Below, in pieces: positions 57,822 through 64,000 of a DNA stretch of 64,000 bases (the first letter of the stretch is position 1; each line of letters begins with the position of its first letter). This DNA comes from Clostridiaceae bacterium (lineage in GTDB: Bacteria; Bacillota; Clostridia; Lachnospirales; Lachnospiraceae): assembly GCA_910575435.1 (NCBI GenBank), contig CAJTGI010000006.1:186001-250000 (forward strand), written 5' to 3'. The position numbers and the translations under genes are program-made. The notes under the pieces were generated by a model, which worked only from the letters and a program-made list of their open reading frames with translations, was not told the origin of the DNA and did no database searches.

Positions 57822-59018
57822 ATGAATAGATTTAGATTTGTGGATTTGTTTTCGGGCATTGGCGGATTCCACCAGGCCATGGAGCAGTTGGGGGGAGAAT
57901 GCGTGCTGGCGGCGGAGATTGACTCCTTCTGCAATAAGGTGTATCAGGAGAATTATGGCATGTCTTCTGACCGGAACGTGCAGGAGCTGGATGCCTTGAA
58001 AGATATCCCGCCCCATGAGGTGCTGTGCGCGGGATTCCCCTGCCAGGCGTTTAGCAAGGCGGGGAAGCAGGAGGGGCTGGGAGATGAGACCCGGGGAACG
58101 CTATTTTTTGAGATTGCCCGGATACTGCGGGCGCAGCACAGCCCATATATCATATTGGAGAATGTGAGGAACTTGGTTTCCCATGACCATGGCAATACCT
58201 GGAAGATTATTAAGAAAGTTTTGAAGGAATGCGGCTACCGCCTCATGGAGAAGCCATTGATTGTCAGCCCTCACCAGCTGGGGATTCCCCAGCTGCGGGA
58301 GCGGGTGATTATTCTGGGAAAGTACGAGCCGGATAATGTGGAGGAGCCACTTTCGATTAAGCTAGATGCGAAAAAGAAGAAGAATGATAATTGCATTTAC
58401 GATGTGATTACTGAGGAGCCGGTGGAGGAGAAGTATTACATATCTGAGTATGAGGAAATGGTGCTGGCGGCATGGGACGAGTTCTATCAGGGAATCAATA
58501 GGAAGGTGATAGGATTCCCCATATGGGCGGATTTTTTCAGGTATGAAAAGGCCCCGGAGGATTTTCCGGACTGGAAGAGGGGCTTTGTGGAGAAGAATAT
58601 GACGCTTTATCAGGAGAATAAGCAATTTATTGACCAATGGCTGGAGAAATACCATCAGCTGGAGGATTTTGCTCCTACCCACCATAAGATGGAGTGGCAG
58701 GCGGGCACCATGATTGACAGCGTGTGGGAAGGCGTAATCCAGTTGCGCCCCTCTGGCGTGCGAATCAAAGCCCCGACCTGCTTTCCGGCTCTGGTGGCCA
58801 TGGTGCAGATTCCCATCATCGGGCGTTACCGCAGGAGGCTGACGGTGGAGGAGGCGGGAAGGCTGCAGAGCTTTCCCAATCCCGTGCGGGAGAGGATGGG
58901 AGAGGATAGGGATTCCTTCGTGTGCGATGAGAGCGACCAGCAGGCTTACAAGCAGTTTGGAAATAGCGTCAATGTGGAAGTGGTAAAATACTGTGCAAGG
59001 AAGCTGTTTGCATTGTGA
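57822..59018 (+). CDS. DNA (cytosine-5-)-methyltransferase
   Basis: 398 residues. Motif I F-V-D-L-F-S-G-I-G-G-F, catalytic Pro-Cys in G-F-P-C-Q-A-F-S (motif IV), E-N-V (motif VI), Q-L-R-E-R (motif VIII; usual Q-R-R-E-R), and N-S-V (motif X) near the end. The variable target-recognition region between VIII and IX (~190-330) gives specificity that cannot be read. ATG 57822 starts just before motif I; upstream in-frame codons unsupported. The stop TGA opens the 41-bp repeat. Partner nuclease upstream, Vsr downstream. Confidence 0.95.
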   Translation: MNRFRFVDLFSGIGGFHQAMEQLGGECVLAAEIDSFCNKVYQENYGMSSDRNVQELDALKDIPPHEVLCAGFPCQAFSKAGKQEGLGDETRGTLFFEIARILRAQHSPYIILENVRNLVSHDHGNTWKIIKKVLKECGYRLMEKPLIVSPHQLGIPQLRERVIILGKYEPDNVEEPLSIKLDAKKKKNDNCIYDVITEEPVEEKYYISEYEEMVLAAWDEFYQGINRKVIGFPIWADFFRYEKAPEDFPDWKRGFVEKNMTLYQENKQFIDQWLEKYHQLEDFAPTHHKMEWQAGTMIDSVWEGVIQLRPSGVRIKAPTCFPALVAMVQIPIIGRYRRRLTVEEAGRLQSFPNPVRERMGEDRDSFVCDESDQQAYKQFGNSVNVEVVKYCARKLFAL

Positions 59019-59056
59019 TATCATGATAAGCGGACCGAGCGAGCTTGCTTGTGAGG
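59016..59056 (+). repeat. 41-bp dispersed repeat, direct copy
   Basis: Starts with the TGA stop codon of the methyltransferase gene; matches the reverse complement of 38716-38756 at 38 of 41 bases. An AAGTTGC/GCAACTT hairpin follows at about 59068-59083. Confidence 0.85.
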
Positions 59057-59136
59057 ACTTATATTAAAAGTTGCTTCGCAACTTGAATGATGCCAGAAAC
59101 CGTGGCATGCATTTACGATAGAATGGAGTTGGTGAC

Positions 59137-59568
59137 ATGGATGTGCTGACGAAGGAACAGAGGCGCAAGGCGATGCAGAGAATCCGTTCCAAGGATACCA
59201 AGATCGAGATCATTCTCCGCAAGGCTTTGTGGGAAAAGGGATACCGTTACAGGAAGAATTATAAGAAGTTGCCCGGCAGCCCGGATATCGTTCTGACCAA
59301 ATATAAAATCTGCATTTTCTGCGATGGGGAATTTTTTCACGGCAAGGATTGGGAAGTGCTTCGCCCCCGGCTGGCGAAGGGGAGCAATCCAGACTACTGG
59401 CTGCCTAAGATTGAGCGGAACATGGAGCGGGACAGGGAGAATGACCAGAAACTGCTGCTCATGGGCTGGACGGTGATTCATTTCTGGGGAAAGGATATCC
59501 AGAAAAAGCCGGAGGAGTGCATCCAGGTGGTGGAGGAAGCCATATTTGACAATTATCTGAATCGGTAG
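59137..59568 (+). CDS. vsr: Very short patch repair endonuclease
   Basis: Nicks 5' of T:G mismatches that arise when 5-methylcytosine deaminates, so it protects sites modified by the methyltransferase just upstream. 143 residues. R-R-K-A-M-Q-R-I-R-S-K-D-T-K-I-E at the start, L-P-G-S-P-D-I-V with the catalytic Asp, and C-D-G-E-F-F-H-G (usual D-G-C-F-W-H-G), plus zinc-type residues. GGAG lies upstream of ATG 59137. Confidence 0.93.
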   Translation: MDVLTKEQRRKAMQRIRSKDTKIEIILRKALWEKGYRYRKNYKKLPGSPDIVLTKYKICIFCDGEFFHGKDWEVLRPRLAKGSNPDYWLPKIERNMERDRENDQKLLLMGWTVIHFWGKDIQKKPEECIQVVEEAIFDNYLNR

Positions 59569-59586
59569 AAAGTGATCGTTATAAAA

Positions 59587-59751
59587 TTGCTTAGCGTGGA
59601 CCCGAACGGAGTGGAGAAGGATTATATGACGTTGGCTATGAAATTTCAGGAGAAATATGCGGAAGGCAGGGAAGAGGGACTGTTGGAGGGCGAGGCAAAG
59701 GGCATTGTCATGAAATCTTGTCCGGAAGGGTTTCCAAATGAGGAAAAGTGA
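59587..59751 (+). pseudogene. Remnant of an Rpn/PD-(D/E)XK transposase-like gene, probable
   Basis: A short frame including ATG 59626 ends M-K-F-Q-E-K-Y-A-E-G-R-E-E-G-L-L-E-G-E-A, the charged G-R-E-E-G repeat tail typical of Rpn-family recombination-promoting nucleases. The catalytic N-terminal part is absent. It ends inside the next gene's start region. Probably a decayed 3' fragment; no ribosome-binding site evidence for translation. Confidence 0.4.
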
Positions 59752-61240
59752 GGTATACTCATATCAATGTCTAGAAGAGAAAGGATGGGATTCCGTGCGC
59801 AAGGAAAAATTAGAGATGGAAGAAAGCATAGGTTGCGAAGCAGAAACGAAGAGTGAAACGGGAGCGCGAGAGTGCGAAGGCACTGGAGATTATTCAGAGA
59901 GTGAAGTGAAGGAGCGGTTAGAGAACTGCCCGAGGGAGCAGACCACAAGGACAGGCCAGAAGGCTGAGAGTCAAAGCGGTGCCGAGGAGGAGTGCGGGGA
60001 AAAGAGAATCCGCTGGTTCCGCATTAACCACAAGTATATGTCTATCTGCAGATATGCGCTTTTTGTGATATTTTCTGCAATCTTGCTGTATATTATGGTT
60101 TCCCATGGAGGGCAGACCATAGCATTCTTGAAAAATATGATTCATGTGCTGACGCCGTTTCTGGTGGGCGTGCTGATTGCCTATTTCTTGAATCCGCTGG
60201 TTGCCAGGATAGACGGGCTGCTGCAGAAGAGGATCGCAAAGGGGAAACTGCCCAGGGTGACGGTAATGATATCCATTTTCATGGCCTATGTCATCGTCCT
60301 TGGATTTATTATCTTGGCCTTTGTCTTTGTGGTACCCCAGGTGGGAGCCAGCATCCGGGAGCTGACGGAGAAGGTTCCTGGCATGTATGAGAGAATCGCC
60401 AGAGAGCTGGGCCATCTGGAGGAACGCTTTCCGGAATTGGAAAGGCAGTTTCCTGCCATTAATTGGGATGATTTTAACAAGCAGCTTGCCAGCGCCGTGC
60501 CGAATTTGGTGTCCTATGGAACCAACGTGGTAAGCAGCCTCGTTCCCATGGTGTACTCCTTCTCGGTATCCATTGTGAAACTGGTCATTAATCTGGTGCT
60601 GGGACTGTTTATTTCCATATACATGATCTATAGCAAAGATTCCTTCCGATATGAGGCAAAGAGGGTAGTCTATGCTCTGTTTCCTGAGGAAAAAGGGAAT
60701 GTGGTATGTACTACGTTCCGAGAGTGCAATGATATTTTCGGAGCTTTTCTGATCAGCAAGGCGATTGATTCCCTGATTATCGGATGCCTGTGCTGCATCC
60801 TGATGACCATACTGGGGCTGCCCTATGCGGTGCTGCTCAGCGTGATTGTGGGAATTACCAATATGATTCCGTATTTTGGCCCCTTTGTGGGGGCTGTCCC
60901 TGGCGTTCTGATCTATCTTTGCATTGACTGGGAGCTTGCCCTGATATTTGCCATCATGATTCTTGCCCTGCAGCAGTTTGACGGACTGATTCTGGGGCCA
61001 AGGCTGTTGGGACAATCCACGGGCTTAAGTCCTATCTGGGTAATATTTGCCATCACGGTGGGCGGCGCCTACTTTGGCTTCGTGGGCATGTTCATCGGCG
61101 TTCCTGTAGTGGCTGTGATTGCCCATCTGTGCAACAAGTTCATTACCAACAGGCTGCGGGGAAAGAAGATCAAGGCGTTGCAACAGTTACAGTCAGATGG
61201 GCGACCTGCGGGCGAGAAGCCGACAGATGGGGATGCCTAG
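59738..61240 (+). CDS. AI-2E-family transporter (PerM-type permease)
   Basis: 500 residues. The first ~100 are hydrophilic and low in order; about seven or eight membrane helices follow, with F-L-V-G-V-L-I-A-Y-F-L-N-P, M-I-P-Y-F-G-P-F-V-G-A-V-P-G, and the end G-V-P-V-V-A-V-I. The family includes AI-2 exporters and Na+/H+ antiporters; substrate unknown. ATG 59738 follows GGAAGGG; GTG 59795 or ATG 59816 (after AAGGA) are also possible and would shorten the tail. The 3' end overlaps trmB on the other strand by 48 bases. Confidence 0.9.
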   Translation: MRKSEVYSYQCLEEKGWDSVRKEKLEMEESIGCEAETKSETGARECEGTGDYSESEVKERLENCPREQTTRTGQKAESQSGAEEECGEKRIRWFRINHKYMSICRYALFVIFSAILLYIMVSHGGQTIAFLKNMIHVLTPFLVGVLIAYFLNPLVARIDGLLQKRIAKGKLPRVTVMISIFMAYVIVLGFIILAFVFVVPQVGASIRELTEKVPGMYERIARELGHLEERFPELERQFPAINWDDFNKQLASAVPNLVSYGTNVVSSLVPMVYSFSVSIVKLVINLVLGLFISIYMIYSKDSFRYEAKRVVYALFPEEKGNVVCTTFRECNDIFGAFLISKAIDSLIIGCLCCILMTILGLPYAVLLSVIVGITNMIPYFGPFVGAVPGVLIYLCIDWELALIFAIMILALQQFDGLILGPRLLGQSTGLSPIWVIFAITVGGAYFGFVGMFIGVPVVAVIAHLCNKFITNRLRGKKIKALQQLQSDGRPAGEKPTDGDA

Positions 61241-61852
61241 ATGGTAAAACTTTTCCTCGTATTCCGTCATCACGTTGTGTGGGGCGGGGCCGTCCCTGTG
61301 AAGGTCAAAGTTCGCTTCTTCCTTTGCCCAGCCGGCAGCCTCCAATTGTTCTAATGAAAAATCAAATAGCGGGCGGTTGTCTGTCTTAAATTGCAGACGA
61401 CCGTCTTTTTGCAATATCTGTTCATATAGCCGCAAATGCTCAATGGATGTGAGCCGCCTCTTGGCGTGACGGTCTTTTGGCCAGGGATCTGAAAAATTCA
61501 GATAGATTTGCGATACTTCTCCCGGCGCGAAGAATTCTGCGATATCTGCCGCGTCCATGCGCAGGAATAAGAGATTGCCTGTCTCCAATGTTTCCCGCTT
61601 GTCCAAGGCTCTCACCAGCACGCTGGAATATTTCTCCACGCCAATGTAGTTGATGTCCGGATGCTCTTGCGCCATCTGAATGATGAACTGGCCCTTTCCC
61701 ATGCCGATTTCTATGTGAATTGGGTGGTCATTGTGGAAGAAGTTTTGATTCCAGAGCCCGCGGTAATCGCTGCCCTCTGCGCCGTCTGTCTGTATGGTGT
61801 AGGGATTTTCCAGGATGCGCTGCCCGGCCCCCTTTACATTTCTCAATCGCAT
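61193..61852 (-). CDS. trmB: tRNA (guanine-N7-)-methyltransferase
   Basis: Methylates G46 of tRNA with SAM. 219 residues. SAM site I-E-I-G-M-G-K-G-Q-F, then G-V-E-K-Y, and the family block Y-L-N-F-S-D-P-W-P-K-x-R-H-x-K-R-R-L. The start at 61852 has AAAGGA upstream on the minus strand and gives the standard M-R-L-R-N-V-K-G N-terminus; longer frames are unsupported. Convergent with and overlapping the AI-2E gene. Confidence 0.96.
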   Translation of the reverse strand: MRLRNVKGAGQRILENPYTIQTDGAEGSDYRGLWNQNFFHNDHPIHIEIGMGKGQFIIQMAQEHPDINYIGVEKYSSVLVRALDKRETLETGNLLFLRMDAADIAEFFAPGEVSQIYLNFSDPWPKDRHAKRRLTSIEHLRLYEQILQKDGRLQFKTDNRPLFDFSLEQLEAAGWAKEEANFDLHRDGPAPHNVMTEYEEKFYHLGIPICRLLARRSPI

Positions 61853-61974
61853 ATTGCCGTTCCTTTCTGCGCGGGATGGATAACCTTGCCAGCGGCTATC
61901 CCCCTTTGGCTTAATTTTTGGATTTGGTAGGTAACTCGTCAATCGTAGCATAAATTATGGATTCCGTAAAGGTT

Positions 61975-62003
61975 TTGTCAGGGAGGGAGAAATATGGTAT
62001 AAT
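61975..62003 (+). promoter_or_regulatory. Promoter of the exonuclease gene
   Basis: TTGTCA (61975-61980), 17-base spacer ending TGG, TATAAT (61998-62003). Confidence 0.85.
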
Positions 62004-62027
62004 ATCCGGCGGAAAGGATGATGGGAG

Positions 62028-62693
62028 ATGAACCATATTGTAATAGATTTAGAGATGAATATGATAGAAAAGCAGTTTCGGGATGAACAGAAATTATCCA
62101 GCGAGCTGATTGAGATAGGCGCAGTCCGTCTGGACCAGAATTTTAAGATGCTGGATACTTACCAGACGTATGTATTGCCCGACTATGGCCCTATGGATGA
62201 GCATATTATTCAGCTGACGGGCATCACTGACGAGATGTTGGTCGGCGCGCCAAAGTTTCATGAGGCGATGGAGGATTTTGCCGCATGGGTGGGCAGAGAG
62301 CGGGCACAATTCTACTCCTGGAGCCTGTCAGATATCCGCCAATTTCAGAATGAATCCAAGTTCAAGGGATATACGGGAAAGATTTTGGAAAAGATGGAGC
62401 GGAACTGGAATGATTTTCAGGAGGAGTTTAGCAATCTTCTGGGGATAGAGAAGAAGGTGCGGCTAAAGCAGGCTGTTGCGTCGGCAGATTATGAGTTTAC
62501 GGGGGATGCCCATACGGCGTTGGCAGATGCGGTAAATACAGCGGAGATACTTAAGCTATCCAAGGATAGGGCGGAGTTTGAGCGGGTGATGAAGCCGGTA
62601 TTGGATTTGTTTCGGATCGACCATGAGGACAATACGCTGCTTCGAATGTGTCCGGAGTTTTTTGCCTCCCTGCCGAAATTGGAGAAGGAGTAG
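62028..62693 (+). CDS. DEDD-family 3'-5' exonuclease
   Basis: 221 residues of RNase T/DnaQ fold. Exo I reads V-I-D-L-E-M (Asp, Glu), Exo II is around S-L-S-D-I-R-Q, Exo III is G-D-A-H-T-A-L-A-D-A (His, Asp), so all four acidic ligands and the DEDDh His are present. Resembles KapD-like sporulation-linked and other stand-alone exonucleases; whether RNA or DNA is the target is not clear. GGAGATG-type spacing before ATG 62028. Alone behind its own promoter. Confidence 0.9.
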   Translation: MNHIVIDLEMNMIEKQFRDEQKLSSELIEIGAVRLDQNFKMLDTYQTYVLPDYGPMDEHIIQLTGITDEMLVGAPKFHEAMEDFAAWVGRERAQFYSWSLSDIRQFQNESKFKGYTGKILEKMERNWNDFQEEFSNLLGIEKKVRLKQAVASADYEFTGDAHTALADAVNTAEILKLSKDRAEFERVMKPVLDLFRIDHEDNTLLRMCPEFFASLPKLEKE

Positions 62694-62740
62694 CCTTTTT
62701 CCAGTTTCGGCATGAAGTGCTATCTATTTTACGGTTAATC

Positions 62741-64000
62741 TTATTTTACCTTGACTTTGATTCTGGCTTTTTTTCCGTTAAAAGTTTTCGCAGTGATGAT
62801 GGCGATTCCCCGTTTTTTTCCAGTGACTTTTCCCTTTTTGCTGACCTTCGCTACCCTAGGCTTGCTGGAGGTATAAGAAATGGCGTGGCTGGCAGTATTT
62901 GCGGGCAGCTTTGCCTTGATGATAAAAGATTTCCTTGCCTTGATGGTCTTTTTCTTGGCGGGGCTGGTGCGTATTTTCTTTGGCGCTGGCTTTACCGTTA
63001 TTTTTACGGAAGCAGTTGCGCCGGTGGCCAGAGTGGCGGTGATGGTTGCGCTGCCCACTTTCTTTGCCCGGATTTTCCCATTCGATGACACGGCGGCTAT
63101 GGATGGCTTGGAACTGGCGTATTGTATGGATTTGCTGGCGTTTTTGATAATGGGTGCCAGGGCGACACGCTCTCCGTTTCCCAGCGTGTATTTGGAAGGG
63201 GAGAATCGGATGGAGCCCGCCTTTTTCTTGTTTACGGTAAATGCCTTGATGCACACATTATTGTAAATATTTGCTTCCGTATTGCCGCCTGCGGTAATGG
63301 GCGTAGAGTGCAGGTCCATCCACTGGTAGGAGGATTCCCCGCTCTCCGTATTGGTTCCGTAGGCATAGCAGAAACTTTTTCCGGGCGTGGAGTGGAAGTT
63401 CATTGCCAGGGAGGAGGAGTACAGGGGCATGCCTTCAATGGGGATGAAGCCATTCTTTTCGCTGGTCTTATGGTATGACACTACTACGGAGAATCTCTCG
63501 TTTGCCTTCAATGAAATGGTTTTGGGCAGGGAGATGGTGTGGTAGCCGCTATATTTTTCCGTACCAGCTAGGGTTGCGGCCAGGGTTCCGCTGGTCGGGT
63601 CGCCCGGGGCAACATTTTTATATATGTTTATGGTGTAGGGCTGGTCTGCAGTGGCGGTGTATAGTGCCACTGCTTTCAGGGACTGGGTGTATTTTTTGTT
63701 GGCGGTGAAAATATTTGCCACCTTCATGGGATGATCCTTGCGGGGAACCAGGGTGCTTCCCCAGCCTGATCCGTCATACTGGTAGTTATTGTCATAAGTG
63801 GAGTTGCCTGTTCCCTGGAATCCATAAATTTCTCCCAGGGAGGATTCGTCATAGGAGAGCCAGAAATATCCCTTTTCTCCGTAATTGGTGCCGTAACTGT
63901 TGGCGATAAGCCATGCGCCGTCCCTTTCGGGACGCTGGTCTCCAAAATTATCCCGGCTGTAGTGGTCGTCCCAGCCTATGATGGTGACGCAGTGGTTTGC
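62741..64000 (-). CDS. Papain-like (C1) cysteine protease with lectin-like and bacterial Ig domains, 5' end outside window
   Basis: At least 419 residues; it enters from the right edge, so the Cys and the signal peptide are missing. At the edge, N-H-C-V-T-I-I-G-W-D-D and L-I-A-N-S-Y-G-T-N-Y-G-E-K-G-Y-F are the His and Asn blocks of C1 peptidases. A lectin-like domain follows (Y-T-I-N-I-Y-K-N-V, K-A-N-E-R-F-S-V-V-V-S-Y), then two Big_2 Ig-like modules ending I-K-V-K-V-K. The plan suits a surface or secreted protease acting on host or diet proteins. An internal Met at 63727 is not the start, since the frame is open to the edge. Confidence 0.85.
   Translation of the reverse strand, partial: ANHCVTIIGWDDHYSRDNFGDQRPERDGAWLIANSYGTNYGEKGYFWLSYDESSLGEIYGFQGTGNSTYDNNYQYDGSGWGSTLVPRKDHPMKVANIFTANKKYTQSLKAVALYTATADQPYTINIYKNVAPGDPTSGTLAATLAGTEKYSGYHTISLPKTISLKANERFSVVVSYHKTSEKNGFIPIEGMPLYSSSLAMNFHSTPGKSFCYAYGTNTESGESSYQWMDLHSTPITAGGNTEANIYNNVCIKAFTVNKKKAGSIRFSPSKYTLGNGERVALAPIIKNASKSIQYASSKPSIAAVSSNGKIRAKKVGSATITATLATGATASVKITVKPAPKKIRTSPAKKKTIKARKSFIIKAKLPANTASHAISYTSSKPRVAKVSKKGKVTGKKRGIAIITAKTFNGKKARIKVKVK

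Overview
The window looks like chromosome of a spore-forming, motile or chemotactic member of the Clostridia, most probably Lachnospiraceae. The evidence is gene content and style: a Firmicutes-type Tad pilus locus with DUF5702, TadE-like and FHA genes; BofA-, SPOCS/LysM-, CwlD- and GH18-like sporulation proteins; MecA; a clostridial 2[4Fe-4S] ferredoxin; an iron alcohol dehydrogenase; strong AGGAGG ribosome-binding sites; and sigma-A promoters close to TTGACA-17-TATAAT. No rRNA, complete tRNA, CRISPR array or transposase gene was seen. All calls rest on reading the sequence; no database search was run.

Layout. 1-10.3 kb: bofA-like gene, then a Tad (type IVb) pilus operon (A24 prepilin peptidase, TadZ-like, TadA/CpaF ATPase, TadB, TadC, Flp pilin, DUF5702, two TadE-like pseudopilins, second A24 peptidase, FHA protein). 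10.3-18 kb: PrcB-like lipoprotein, glycogen phosphorylase, SppA, RDD membrane protein, a candidate small RNA and a glycosidase-like protein. 17.6-19 kb: rpsF-ssb-rpsR. 19.2-25.4 kb: accessory, AT-richer segment with an ABC exporter, an AAA ATPase overlapping a PD-(D/E)XK nuclease-like gene, and a SIR2-TPR protein carrying twelve near-identical 102-bp repeats; this is the best candidate for an undescribed anti-phage or conflict system. 25.6-30.7 kb: complete pantothenate-to-CoA operon (DUF2520/PanG-like, panB, panC, panD, coaBC). 30.9-36 kb: methyl-accepting chemotaxis protein behind an attenuator-like leader, alcohol dehydrogenase, ferredoxin, DUF1858 protein, mecA. 36-42.8 kb: GH18 protein, CwlD-like amidase, Sua5/TsaC, a degenerate low-molecular-weight phosphatase, rpiB, ilvE. 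42.8-56 kb: SPOCS-LysM protein, second chemotaxis receptor, GNAT, DUF4250, WG-repeat lipoprotein, murG, argC, secreted Fn3-peptidase, DUF6273 protein, glmS, DUF1292. 56.4-59.6 kb: restriction-modification cassette (candidate endonuclease, C5 methyltransferase, Vsr). 59.7-64 kb: AI-2E-family permease, trmB, DEDD exonuclease, and the 3' part of a papain-like protease with bacterial Ig domains that runs off the window.

Several dispersed non-coding repeat families run through the intergenic spaces: a GTTACTATTCACAG-type motif often arranged as inverted pairs, a GAACGC...GCGTTC hairpin behind three genes, a 41-bp repeat in two inverted copies, and a ~175-bp palindromic element between panB and panC.
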